Origin: Hymenobacter aerilatus | Lineage (GTDB): Bacteria; Bacteroidota; Bacteroidia; Cytophagales; Hymenobacteraceae | Reading direction: 5' to 3' | Assembly: GCF_022921095.1 (NCBI RefSeq) | Contig: NZ_CP095053.1 | Span: forward strand, 4,010,501-4,074,500 | Length of the DNA: 64,000 bases | Part shown: in pieces, positions 19,643 through 27,900 of the stretch | Layout: every line of letters starts with the position of its first letter | How positions within the stretch are numbered: the first letter of the stretch is position 1 | The notes under the pieces: generated by a model | The model's input: only the letters and a program-made list of their open reading frames with translations | The model's database searches: none | What the model was told of the DNA's origin: nothing | Program-made: the position numbers and the translations under genes

Positions 19643-19659
19643 GTTTACTAAATTCTATC

Positions 19660-19749
19660 TACGCCTCTACCGTTTCCGGCTTGGCCTTTTGCGACTTCTG
19701 ACCCTACCACCCTTACCACCAGGCATTTGAAGGAAGCGTGTCTTGCTTA
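19660..19749 (-). pseudogene. Partial second copy of the 3' end of the FdhF/YdeP-like gene
   Basis: Positions 19660-19692 match 20501-20533 (TACGCCTCTACCG, then TTCCGGCTTGGCC) with a single difference. After a ~10-nt deletion the match continues as CTACCACCCTTACCACCA against CTACTACCGTTACCACCA, down to about 19749/20600. On the minus strand it would still encode QKAKPETVEA followed by a stop, against QKAKPEAVEA in the intact gene at 20500. It is therefore a decayed duplicate of that gene's last ~33 codons, separated from the real end by the 201-codon gene at 19758-20363. Confidence 0.8.
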
Positions 19750-19757
19750 GTACAGGA

Positions 19758-20363
19758 TTACTTCAGCAGACGATACCCTACATTCAGGCCGTAGATAGAG
19801 CTTGGCCCGGCTCTTTCCAGGCTGACGAAGGACACTCTGGGCGCTAGCGTCAGGTGTTTCGTAATGGCGTATTCGTACTCGATGAGCACATTGAAGCCAT
19901 AGTTGACTTGCTCTTCTGTATGCCATTTCACTTGCAGATTAGAAATACTCCCATCTGAGCCGATGGTGAATCTTCCGCTATCAAGTATTTGATCTTTTCG
20001 GTACCATAAGGAGGGACCAACGCCTATTCTGAAAGCGTGACGCAATGTTTTCAGAAAGTCAAAGGACAGCGTTAAGTCGCCCGTCACTCGCTTTCGGCGC
20101 TTTCCATCGACGAAATAATCATTCATAGGGAGATTGCGTCGATTCAAAACACTCATGTAGCCTAACCCAGCCTCTACCATGAGTCGGTTTTTGGCTAAAT
20201 GCCGGGCGTAACGTCCCAAATAGCGGTTACCAATGTCATCAGGAGCGTCCAATCCTACTCGTTCGAAACCAATGCTTACGGAATGTTGGTAGGCAGGAAG
20301 TTGGGCGTACGCGTTAATGCTTAACAGCGTTAATAATAAGGATGAAAGATACAGCAACTTCAT
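19758..20363 (-). CDS. Predicted outer-membrane beta-barrel protein, function unknown
   Basis: The protein has 201 residues and starts with a clear signal peptide (MKLLYLSSLLLTLLSINAYA, cleaved before QLPAY). The rest alternates polar and aromatic/hydrophobic residues as in small porin-like barrels (HSVSIGFERVG, FRIGVGPSLWYRK, LIEYEYAITKHLTLAPRVSF) and ends SSIYGLNVGYRLLK, a typical barrel C-terminus. I do not recognise a specific family. The gene is visibly less GC-rich than its neighbours. It lies between the true end of the oxidoreductase gene and a decayed copy of that end, which points to later insertion. Confidence 0.75.
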   Translation of the reverse strand: MKLLYLSSLLLTLLSINAYAQLPAYQHSVSIGFERVGLDAPDDIGNRYLGRYARHLAKNRLMVEAGLGYMSVLNRRNLPMNDYFVDGKRRKRVTGDLTLSFDFLKTLRHAFRIGVGPSLWYRKDQILDSGRFTIGSDGSISNLQVKWHTEEQVNYGFNVLIEYEYAITKHLTLAPRVSFVSLERAGPSSIYGLNVGYRLLK

Positions 20364-20451
20364 ATATAGCGAATTTCAAGCACGCTAATATAAGCTGTGT
20401 TACCTCACGGTAATCTGTCGAAATTCAGTTTTACACTTATTGTATAAAAAC

Positions 20452-20488
20452 AAGAAGCCCGTCCACACGATGCGTGGACGGGCTTCTT
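20452..20488 (-). terminator. Terminator of the FdhF/YdeP-like gene
   Basis: A 15-bp perfect stem (20452-20466 with 20474-20488; AAGAAGCCCGTCCAC) with a 7-nt loop lies 11 bp beyond the stop codon at 20500. Confidence 0.85.
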
Positions 20489-20499
20489 ATGAGTCATTC

Positions 20500-23049
20500 T
20501 TACGCCTCTACCGCTTCCGGCTTGGCCTTTTGCGTTTGCTTCACCGCTTCAGAGGCTACTACCGTTACCACCACGTACTTGGAGGTAGGCGTGTTGCTAA
20601 CCTTAGCCACGCTGGCCACGGGTACCAGCGGGTTGGCCTCAGGGAAGTAGGCCGACACGTTGCCACGTGGAATGTTGTATGGAATAGCCAGGAACTTCTC
20701 CACCGTGCGGGTGTCACCTTTGTAATGGCTCGTGATGTCGATGAGCTGCTTGGCCTCCAGGCCGCGGTCGGCCATATCCTGCTCGTTCATGAACAGCACG
20801 CGCCGCTCGCCGTGGATGCCCCGGTACCGGTCGTTGTAGTCGTAGATAGTGGTATTGAACTGGTCGTGGCTACGCACGGTCATCAGCACCAGCTGGTCGG
20901 GCTCCAGGTGGTATTTCTCCAACTCCGTTTTGGTGAAGTTGGCCTTACCATTTTTGGTCGTGAACTTCCGGTCGCGGGGGCCATTGGGGAGGTAGAATCC
21001 GCCCGGACGGCGCAGCTTCTCGTTGAAGTTCTCGAAGCCCGGAATCACACGGCTGATATGGTCACGGATAACATCGTAGTTCTCCGTCATGGCCACCCAA
21101 TCGTCGATGTTGATTTTGCCGCCGAAGGTAGCAATGGCCACACCGCACAAGATGGCTACTTCGCTCATCATCTGACCTGCCAGCGGCACCAGGATACCCT
21201 TGTTCTGGCTGACCACACCCATCGAGTTTTCGCAGGAAGTCATCTGGTGACCCGATTTCTGCATGTCGATGTCGACGTGCGCGAAGGTAGGGAGCAGCAG
21301 ACTGGTCTCGCCAGTGGTGAGGTGGCCGCGGTTGAGCTTGGTACCCACAAACACCGTGAGGCGCTGCTTGCGCATCCCTTCGGCAATAACCTCCGTGTCA
21401 GGCCCCGCCGCCAGCAAGTTGCCGCCCAGGCTGAAGAACACCTTGCTTCTACCATGATACATAGCCTTGATGCTGTCCACGGTATCGAGGCCGTGCTCGT
21501 AGGGCGGCTGGAAGTTGAACTCCTTCGCCAGCGAATCCTGGAACTCCTTGGTAGGCTGTTCCCATACGCCCATGGTCCGGTCGCCCTGCACGTTGGAGTG
21601 GCCGCGCACCGGGCAGGTGCCTGCGCCAGGTTTGCCAATGGCACCTTTCATCAGGAGCAGGTTTACCAGTTCCTGAATGGTTTGCACACCCTGGCGCTGC
21701 TGCGTGAGGCCCATGGCCCAGCAAGCAATAATCTTCTTTTTGTGCGCCAACAAGTTGGCAGCTTCCAGCAATTGCTCGCGCGAGCAGCCGCTCAGCTCCT
21801 CAATATCCTCCCAGCTGGTGTTCCGGATATTTTCCACCACGGCGTCGTAGCCCTCGGTGTATTTGGCAATGAACTCGTGGTCGACCACCTGGCCCGGATT
21901 CAACTCCTCGGCGGCCAGCAGGTGCTTCATCAAGCCGCGTAGTAGGGCCATGTCGCCATCCACACGCACTTGCAGAAACACGTCAGTGATGGGTGTGCCG
22001 TTGCCGAGCAACGCCCCCAGCGCCAGCAGCGGATTCATGAAATCCTGCGGGTTCTTGAAGTGGTTGAGGCCCGCTTCCAGCAAGGGGTTTACGCTGATAA
22101 TCTTGGCACCATTGCGCTTGGCCTCTTGCAACGCCGATAGCATACGCGGGTGGTTGGTACCGGGATTCTGCCCGATAATCATAATTACCTCCGCTTCGTG
22201 AATGTCATTCAGCGTAACAGAGCCTTTGCCTAGCCCAACGGTAGTAGACAGAGCCGCGCCGCTGCTCTCGTGGCACATGTTGGAGCAGTCGGGCAGGTTG
22301 TTGGTGCCCAGCATTTTGGCAAACAGCTGGAACAAGAATGCTGGCTCGTTCGGAATCTTACCCGACGTATAGAAAATAGCCTCGTCCGGCGACTCCAGCG
22401 CGTTTAGCTCCTGGGCTATGATATTGAACACTTCGGGCCACTCAATGGGCTCGTAGTGCGTGCCGCCGGGGCGCTTTATTAACGGGTGCGTGAGGCGGCC
22501 GGTGTTGTTCTGGTCGCGGTCGGTCATACGCGAGAGTTCGGCCAGGCTGTGTTTGGCAAAGAACTCAGGGCCGGCAGCTTTGTCGTCGGCGTCGGAGGCG
22601 GTGGCTTTGGCGCCGTTCTCGCAAAACTCCGCCACCGAGCGGTGGTGGTCTGGGTCGGGCCAGGCGCAGCTAGAGCAGTCGAAACCGTCTTTCTGATTGA
22701 GGCCGAGCAGCGCCTTGGTGCCGCGCCCTACCCCGCCTTCGCTCCAGCTAAACTCCATCGATTTGATAACGGCCGTAACGCCCGCCGCTACCTTCGATGG
22801 CGCATCCAGCTTCAGGCCCGTGAGGGCTTCGGGTGGCTGGGCCAGAATAGGATGCTTGAACTTAGCGCCGGCTACATCGGGGGCAGGGATGGGCGTCTGG
22901 TCCCGTTCGCCCTGGGGGTCGGGGCGGTAGTGGTCGGGAGCAGGTGCCTCGCCCTGGTCCGGACGCTCGCCACTTTTGGGGGCATTTTCGGCCTTCTGTT
23001 GCTCGCTTTTGCCAGCCTTCGCCGGGTTGCTTTTCGGTGATTCTTCCAT
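20500..23049 (-). CDS. FdhF/YdeP-family molybdopterin oxidoreductase
   Basis: This 849-residue relative of formate dehydrogenase alpha subunits should bind bis-MGD and belongs to the FdhF/YdeP group, whose substrates are mostly unproven. After a ~60-residue Lys/Pro/Glu-rich, probably disordered N-terminus come CSSC (C125, C128), the MGD-binding core (SGKIPNEPAF) and NLPDCSNMCHESSGAAL. There, C259 occupies the position of selenocysteine in E. coli FdhF (VUHGPS), so the Mo ligand is Cys. Later MGD contacts include VRGHSNVQGDRTMG and MTVRSHDQFNTTIYDYNDRYRG. No twin-arginine signal is seen, so it is probably cytoplasmic. fdhD lies in the same direction upstream and the Moco synthesis genes follow within 15 kb, consistent with a dedicated maturation set. 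Confidence 0.85.
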   Translation of the reverse strand: MEESPKSNPAKAGKSEQQKAENAPKSGERPDQGEAPAPDHYRPDPQGERDQTPIPAPDVAGAKFKHPILAQPPEALTGLKLDAPSKVAAGVTAVIKSMEFSWSEGGVGRGTKALLGLNQKDGFDCSSCAWPDPDHHRSVAEFCENGAKATASDADDKAAGPEFFAKHSLAELSRMTDRDQNNTGRLTHPLIKRPGGTHYEPIEWPEVFNIIAQELNALESPDEAIFYTSGKIPNEPAFLFQLFAKMLGTNNLPDCSNMCHESSGAALSTTVGLGKGSVTLNDIHEAEVIMIIGQNPGTNHPRMLSALQEAKRNGAKIISVNPLLEAGLNHFKNPQDFMNPLLALGALLGNGTPITDVFLQVRVDGDMALLRGLMKHLLAAEELNPGQVVDHEFIAKYTEGYDAVVENIRNTSWEDIEELSGCSREQLLEAANLLAHKKKIIACWAMGLTQQRQGVQTIQELVNLLLMKGAIGKPGAGTCPVRGHSNVQGDRTMGVWEQPTKEFQDSLAKEFNFQPPYEHGLDTVDSIKAMYHGRSKVFFSLGGNLLAAGPDTEVIAEGMRKQRLTVFVGTKLNRGHLTTGETSLLLPTFAHVDIDMQKSGHQMTSCENSMGVVSQNKGILVPLAGQMMSEVAILCGVAIATFGGKINIDDWVAMTENYDVIRDHISRVIPGFENFNEKLRRPGGFYLPNGPRDRKFTTKNGKANFTKTELEKYHLEPDQLVLMTVRSHDQFNTTIYDYNDRYRGIHGERRVLFMNEQDMADRGLEAKQLIDITSHYKGDTRTVEKFLAIPYNIPRGNVSAYFPEANPLVPVASVAKVSNTPTSKYVVVTVVASEAVKQTQKAKPEAVEA

Positions 23050-23100
23050 TACAATCTTGGGTGGTTTAGATTCAGGTAGGTAGGAAAAGCCGCCCGCGCG

Positions 23101-23442
23101 CTAGTGCCGACAGCCCAAGTCCTTCTCTACTAATATACGCAACTCGACAGCATCGGCTACATGTAGGGTAGCAGAAAGACTGATTTCTTCGGACGCAACC
23201 CAATTGCGCGCTATTGTTTCGGGCACCAATACCGTGAGGTGGCCGGGTAAGTAAGCCACACGCAGGGCTTCCGCCGCAGCCGTGGAGTCGTCGGAGGCTC
23301 GTTGCAAGGCGTAGGTGAGCGTACCTTCAGGACCGGGTGCCAGCGGCACATGCGATACTAAATGCCCGCTTTCGCCAAAGGCCGCTACCTCTTCCGCCGA
23401 AAGGCGCAAACGCAGTGTATTATCTTCAAAACGGAGCTTCAT
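23101..23442 (-). CDS. Conserved small hypothetical protein between fdhD and the FdhF-like gene
   Basis: A 113-residue protein (MKLRFEDNTLRLRLSAEEVA...) with alternating beta-like segments, no signal peptide and no membrane segment. It ends with a short Cys/His tail, DLGCRH. I do not recognise its family. It lies 51 bp upstream of the oxidoreductase gene in the same direction and is probably co-transcribed with it, so a role in maturation of that enzyme is possible but unproven. Its upstream region consists entirely of the 8-bp repeats and palindrome described at 23443-23652. Confidence 0.65.
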   Translation of the reverse strand: MKLRFEDNTLRLRLSAEEVAAFGESGHLVSHVPLAPGPEGTLTYALQRASDDSTAAAEALRVAYLPGHLTVLVPETIARNWVASEEISLSATLHVADAVELRILVEKDLGCRH

Positions 23443-23652
23443 GGGTGGAAAGGGTAAAGTGGTGAGCAGCGAGTGGTAGAGTAGTAAGGTGGTGAAATTG
23501 TAAATAGTGTGTTAAAAGCGTCTGTCATCCTGAGCGGAGCGAAGGACCTTCTCACGCTAGAACGAGTTGTCGGTACGATGGTCGTTTTAACGTAAGAAGG
23601 TCCTTCGCTCCGCTCAGGATGACAGATGATTTTTCATTCACAACTTCACTAC
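23443..23652. repeat. Composite repeat: 8-bp tandem arms around palindrome copy 1
   Basis: The core palindrome is 23522-23625: CTGTCATCCTGAGCGGAGCG is matched by its exact reverse complement at the other end, with an inner TAGAACGA/TCGTTTTA pairing. To the left, 23453-23514 is made of degenerate 8-mers (GGTGAGCA, GGTAGAGT, AGTAAGGT, GGTGAAAT). To the right are the inverted units (TTCACAAC, TTCACTAC, then ATTTCACT). The element fills the whole gap between the 113-codon gene and fdhD. The fdhD stop codon (TCA at 23653-23655) is at its edge. Confidence 0.75.
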
Positions 23653-24528
23653 TCATAAGTTCATTTCACTTTTAATCCGCCACGGGTGAGAGTAGATATT
23701 ATATCGCTGCTGGCGTACGAAGCCCAGTAGCGTCATGCCGAAGTTGTGGGCCGCTTGCACGGCCAGGCTGCTGGGGGCGCCCACGGCAGCCAGCACTGGG
23801 ATGCCCGCTACGGCGGCTTTCTGAACTAGCTCGAACGAGGCCCGGCCGCTTACTAGCAGCACGGTATCGTGCAGGGGCAGTTGCTCTGCGAGTAGGGCTG
23901 CCCCAATAGCTTTATCGAGGGCGTTGTGGCGGCCCACGTCTTCGCGCAGCAGGCGCAACTCGCCAGTGGGCGAAAACAGCGCCGCTGCGTGCAAGCCGCC
24001 CGTTTGCTCAAATACTTCCTGCGCCGCCCGCTGCCGCTCGGGCAATTCGTGGATGATGCTGGCCGCCAGGTAGGGACCATCCGTTGGTAGCACGGGGCAG
24101 CTACTGGCGTGCACTGCGTCGATGCTGGTTTTGCCGCACACCCCGCAGCTGCTGCTGGTGTAGAAGTGGCGCTCCAGGCGCGGCAGATCCACAGGTACGG
24201 AGGTAGCCAGCTCGGCGCGCACCACGTTTTCGCGCTCCTCCTCCTTGGTCACATCGGGGCAGTAAAGCACGCCGTTCAGTTCCTGCCGGCTCCGGATGAT
24301 GCCCTCGGTGAGCAGGAAACCCGCAGCCAGCTCGAAGTCGTGGCCGGGCGTGCGCATGGTAATGGCCAACGTGCGGTGCTCACGGGCATCCGTCGGCCCA
24401 TAGCCTACCCTGATTTCCAAGGGCTCTTCGGCGGCCAGCACGTCGGTGGCAGAGGTGATGCCGTGCCCGGCCGTTACCTTCTGCACGGTTGCGTACTCGT
24501 AGCTGGTGGGGGGTAGGAAGGCTTGCAC
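23653..24528 (-). CDS. fdhD: FdhD sulfurtransferase for formate dehydrogenase-type enzymes
   Basis: This 291-residue protein passes sulfur from a cysteine desulfurase to the molybdenum cofactor of FdhF-type enzymes. The catalytic motif SSSCGVCGKTSID carries C128 and C131, and LREDVGRHNALDKAIG with VSGRASFELVQKA are the conserved FdhD blocks. The start is GTG at 24528. It lies upstream of the FdhF/YdeP-like gene in the same direction, separated by the 113-codon gene and a repeat element, which fits its role as maturation factor for that enzyme. The last residues (KSEMNL and stop) are encoded by sequence resembling the flanking 8-bp repeat. Confidence 0.95.
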   Translation of the reverse strand: MQAFLPPTSYEYATVQKVTAGHGITSATDVLAAEEPLEIRVGYGPTDAREHRTLAITMRTPGHDFELAAGFLLTEGIIRSRQELNGVLYCPDVTKEEERENVVRAELATSVPVDLPRLERHFYTSSSCGVCGKTSIDAVHASSCPVLPTDGPYLAASIIHELPERQRAAQEVFEQTGGLHAAALFSPTGELRLLREDVGRHNALDKAIGAALLAEQLPLHDTVLLVSGRASFELVQKAAVAGIPVLAAVGAPSSLAVQAAHNFGMTLLGFVRQQRYNIYSHPWRIKSEMNL

Positions 24529-24647
24529 GGGGTGAAGGGGTAGGAAATGATGCGTGTAGTATCCTAACCTCTTTTACCGGGCACAAGTTTGCAGATTTTC
24601 CGCTGTTCGAACGCTTCCAGTATCGGACCAACGGACAACCTGCGGCG

Positions 24648-25892
24648 CTAGCTCGTCAGCAACAGTTGCTCGTAGCCGCGCATCACTCCTTCCAGCGACA
24701 AGTGCTGCTCGGCGTAGCGGCGGGCGTTTTGGCTGTACTGGGCGGTATCCTGAGCTATAGCCGCGGCAATACCATCGTTCAGGGCTTGTTGATTTTCAGC
24801 TTCTATCAGAATGCCCATGTGATGCTCTTGCACCAGACCATGCATGCCTGAGCCGGGGTTGGAGGTGATGACGGCCACGCCTCCCACGGCCAGCACCGTG
24901 GTGAGCTTAGAAGGCATCACTAGGTCGCCGGCGTTGGCTTTCTGAATGATGAGGTGCACATCGGCGGCGTTCAGGAACTGGTTGAACGTTTCGATGGGCT
25001 GCAAGGGTAGGAAAAACAGGTTGTGCAGCTGCATCTGCTCGGCCAGCGCCTGTAGCTTCGCCTTGTAGGGTCCCGAGCCGCAGATGATGAACTTCAGCCG
25101 GGGCTGCGCCCGAAACTCATTGGCTGCTTGCAAGATGGCTTCCAGACCTTGTTTTTCGCCAATGGCGCCCGAGTAGAGCAGCAGCTGGTCGTTGGCAGCA
25201 AAGCCCAGGGCCTCGCGCAGGGGGGCCTTGTTGGGTAGGGGGTAGAAGCGGGTGGTATCGGTCCAGTTGAGGAACAGGTGCACGGGCTTGTCGGTCTTCT
25301 CCTGCACCTTGCGCACCATGCCTTCACCCACGCTGGTAATCAGGTCGCAGCGCCCGAAGATGTAGCGCTCCACGCCAAACAGCAGGTCAATCACCTTCGG
25401 CGACTTGATCATCTGCAGGTCGCGGGCGGCCTCGATCTGCAAGTCCTGAATGTGGTAGGCCATCTTGCCCCCCCGAATTTTCTTGTAGAGCACGCCCAGC
25501 AGCCCAAACTGAAAGGAGGGCACCACCGTCACCACGTAGTCAAACTTCTTCCCGAAAAGCAGCTGCACCACCTTGGCGCCGGCCGTCAGTAGGAAAGAAA
25601 AATCAAGCAAAATGCGCTTAAGGCCAGTAGGTTTGGCGGGCACATACATGGGGCAGCGGTGCACCGTAAGGCGGCTGCCTTTGTCGGTTGTCTCTTGCTC
25701 AGTTTTGTACCAAAATCTGTTTTTCACATACGGCTCCTGCACCTGCCAGTAGGGATAGTAAGGGTAGGCCGTTACCACAGAGCAGTCGTAGCCATTGTCG
25801 GCAAACCACGCCATCATCTCCCCACTGTACTTACCGATGCCAGTGGGTTCGGGGGCGTAGTTGTACCCAATCAGGAGAATTCGTTTGTTCAT
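24648..25892 (-). CDS. WcaI-like glycosyltransferase (GT4)
   Basis: A 414-residue GT-B fold enzyme. The N-terminal Rossmann half begins RILLIGYNYAPEPTGIGKYS, the hallmark of the colanic-acid WcaI group. The C-terminal half has LLYSGAIGEKQGLEAILQAA and a nucleotide-sugar binding region around VMPSKLTTVLAVGGVAVITS. It probably adds a sugar from an NDP-sugar to a lipid-linked exopolysaccharide intermediate at the cytoplasmic membrane. No other polysaccharide gene is adjacent, so the pathway is not shown by context. Confidence 0.88.
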   Translation of the reverse strand: MNKRILLIGYNYAPEPTGIGKYSGEMMAWFADNGYDCSVVTAYPYYPYWQVQEPYVKNRFWYKTEQETTDKGSRLTVHRCPMYVPAKPTGLKRILLDFSFLLTAGAKVVQLLFGKKFDYVVTVVPSFQFGLLGVLYKKIRGGKMAYHIQDLQIEAARDLQMIKSPKVIDLLFGVERYIFGRCDLITSVGEGMVRKVQEKTDKPVHLFLNWTDTTRFYPLPNKAPLREALGFAANDQLLLYSGAIGEKQGLEAILQAANEFRAQPRLKFIICGSGPYKAKLQALAEQMQLHNLFFLPLQPIETFNQFLNAADVHLIIQKANAGDLVMPSKLTTVLAVGGVAVITSNPGSGMHGLVQEHHMGILIEAENQQALNDGIAAAIAQDTAQYSQNARRYAEQHLSLEGVMRGYEQLLLTS

Positions 25893-25981
25893 ACCAGGCA
25901 GATGAAAAAGGCGCCGCTACCCTGCGGTCAACTTTACACCCGCAAAGATGCCTGTATTCAGCATATCTTCTATATAAAATT

Positions 25982-27058
25982 CTACTTATTCTCTGTTTGC
26001 TCCACTTCTAAGGCGTGCAAATCGGGTGAGATGGTGAGGCGTGCCAGATACTCCACGGCTTCGCGGTAATGCGTGCGCAGTTGCACGTAAGCCCGCCACG
26101 CCGCGTCCTCATCCGCCACGATGGGTATGCCTACCTCGCGCAGGCGCACCAAGCTTTTGCGGTAGCTTTCCTGATCGGGCGGCGTTACGGGCTGTTCGCC
26201 CTTGATCCAGGAAGCCGTATGCGTGTTCGATTGGTCGCGAAAATACCGCATAATCCGATTGAGAGAAAGGCACCCGGCCCGGAAGCACAGATCCTGGTAG
26301 CGGCTGGGCTTGCGCTCTACGGCACTCATCATCAAAGCCGCGGCATCCAGAATGATATCGGCGGCCGTGACCCAGGAGCGCCCCGGCTGCGGCGACCGGA
26401 AAAACGTGAGCATGGGCAACGAGGTTTGTTGTTCTTCCAACGCCAGAAACCACTGCGCCCACGTGTTCCACTCCGTGTCGTTGTCGCTGGGCTCATCGGC
26501 GCGCTCCAGCCAACACACCAAGTCCGTGGCCGACCGGTTGGTGCCCGCCCGCAGTTCCAGTTGCGCTACCACCGATTCGCGCTCTGAAAACGCCTGGTAC
26601 ATGGTAGGAATATAGGAAATCAGCAAGGTGATGAGCAGGAGCCCCAGCGCAGCCTCGGAGTACGAGAGCGTACTGATCAGCAGAGACTTGGGCGGATTGC
26701 TGGTACCCAGCGTGAGCAACACGTTGTTGCTCAAACGGAAGCAGGTAGCTACATCGCCCCTACCCAGTGCCCAGTACATGGCGGTGTACCCGGCGGCCAC
26801 CAGTGCCAAGCACACCAGCGGAATGGTGATGAGGCCCACTGGTGCATACAGCGCCATTACCCGGTCGCGCTGGGCGTACGTTTTGCCGAGGGCAGCTACT
26901 GTATCAAACAGGTAGCGCACCAGCGCCAGCGCCCATTTGTTGATGCGCACCGACTCGCTACGCGGCAGCACAAACGAGCGGATGGCCGCCTGTACTGTAC
27001 TGATTACCACAAACAAACCCAGTAGAAAAACTGGCACTCGATACCATAAATCCGTCAT
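25982..27058 (-). CDS. Membrane protein resembling a two-TM ion channel, function unproven
   Basis: A 358-residue protein. One membrane segment lies at the N-terminus (VPVFLLGLFVVISTVQAAI), one at about 75-98 (LITIPLVCLALVAAGYTAMY) and one near 135-158 (ALGLLLITLLISYIPTMYQA). Between the last two lies a pore-loop-like stretch, VLLTLGTSNPP. This has the layout of a 2-TM potassium channel pore (usual filter TVGYG) with an altered filter TLGTS. The remaining ~200 residues are soluble, helical and contain Cys and Trp. Ion selectivity cannot be read from sequence, and it could also be a non-channel membrane protein. It stands alone, 89 bp upstream of the glycosyltransferase in the same direction. 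Confidence 0.6.
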   Translation of the reverse strand: MTDLWYRVPVFLLGLFVVISTVQAAIRSFVLPRSESVRINKWALALVRYLFDTVAALGKTYAQRDRVMALYAPVGLITIPLVCLALVAAGYTAMYWALGRGDVATCFRLSNNVLLTLGTSNPPKSLLISTLSYSEAALGLLLITLLISYIPTMYQAFSERESVVAQLELRAGTNRSATDLVCWLERADEPSDNDTEWNTWAQWFLALEEQQTSLPMLTFFRSPQPGRSWVTAADIILDAAALMMSAVERKPSRYQDLCFRAGCLSLNRIMRYFRDQSNTHTASWIKGEQPVTPPDQESYRKSLVRLREVGIPIVADEDAAWRAYVQLRTHYREAVEYLARLTISPDLHALEVEQTENK

Positions 27059-27428
27059 AGGCTGCAGCGGCTAAGCATGAAACAGAGTAGGTGTACTCCT
27101 ACTTGGGTGCAGAAGTTGGCCGAGCTGCTTGCCGCGCCGCGCCACATCACCATAGCCTTTGCATAAGAAGAAAAGGGCGCCGTTGATTTCGGTTGGTGAA
27201 CGAGCACTGTGTATCCGGGCAAACGCCGCTATTCCCGTTCGCTCTAAAAACCCGACCGTTCGCTGCAAAAAAGGCGCAAGTCAGCAAAAAGGCGTGCTGG
27301 GCGGGCCGGCACGGCTTCATCCTTGCATGAGCCTATGCAGCAGCAGAAAAGCAGCCTAACCCGCTGATTCAGAACGCTGCCGGTCTTCATCTCACCTTGT
27401 TTTTCACTCACATTTCAGGTAGCATACT
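27059..27428. other. Intergenic region, divergent promoters expected
   Basis: These 370 bp separate the divergent membrane-protein gene and the Roadblock-like gene. Short open frames here on both strands lack domain features. I see no clear repeat, RNA gene or exact TAnnTTTG promoter. Confidence 0.4.
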
Positions 27429-27809
27429 ATGGCTTACTCTACGAACACTCCTGCTGGTCAATCGGTACAAAGCATCCTCGACTCGCTACCTGGCCTGATG
27501 GCCGTTGCCGTTGTGGATATTCAATCGGGCATGGCCCTGGCGTCGCACTCCAACACGCCCAACCTGAACCCCGAAACGGCTGCTGCCTACAACACCGAAG
27601 TGGTAAAGCAAAAGCAGAAGGCCATGACGGCTCTGAAGCTGTCGGGTGAAAAGATTGATGACATCCTCATCAGCCTCACCAACCAGCTGCACCTGCTCAA
27701 CATCACGGAGGATGGCAAGAAGTTTATCTACTTAGTAGTAAACTCTCGCGACACGAACCTGGCTATTGCCCGCGATGTATGCCGGCAGGCCGCTGAGGTG
27801 CTGAAGTAG
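27429..27809 (+). CDS. Roadblock/LC7-like small protein
   Basis: A 126-residue cytosolic protein whose pattern fits the Roadblock/LC7 fold: an opening helix (SVQSILDSLPGLMAVAVVDI), a beta pair with SGMALAS, a central helix, then ILISLTNQLHLLNI and a closing strand-helix FIYLVVNSRDTNLAIARDVC. Roadblock proteins such as MglB regulate small GTPases in motility and polarity, but no GTPase gene (mglA) is adjacent here, so the partner is unknown. It has its own terminator. The family call is based on fold pattern only. Confidence 0.6.
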   Translation: MAYSTNTPAGQSVQSILDSLPGLMAVAVVDIQSGMALASHSNTPNLNPETAAAYNTEVVKQKQKAMTALKLSGEKIDDILISLTNQLHLLNITEDGKKFIYLVVNSRDTNLAIARDVCRQAAEVLK

Positions 27810-27827
27810 GCACTGCGTTCTTATACT

Positions 27828-27864
27828 AACAGAGCCACTCCGCTTGGAGTGGCTCTGTTGTTTT
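27828..27864 (+). terminator. Terminator of the Roadblock-like gene
   Basis: A 14-bp perfect stem (27828-27841 with 27846-27859) with a GCTT loop is followed by a TTTT tract within two bases. It starts 18 bp after the stop and may also serve moaA, which converges from the right. Confidence 0.85.
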
Positions 27865-27900
27865 GGGTGCTGATGGATTTTGGGCAGTATTGCCTTCACC

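Noticed and set aside
20440..21942. 500-codon open frame on the plus strand
   Set aside because: It lies antisense to the FdhF/YdeP-like gene, and its translation (His/Val/Leu-rich) is the typical shadow of a GC-rich gene in another frame.
23522..23625. Palindromic repeats considered as a CRISPR array
   Set aside because: The seven copies are kilobases apart, long and self-complementary, with no regularly spaced short repeats and no cas genes.
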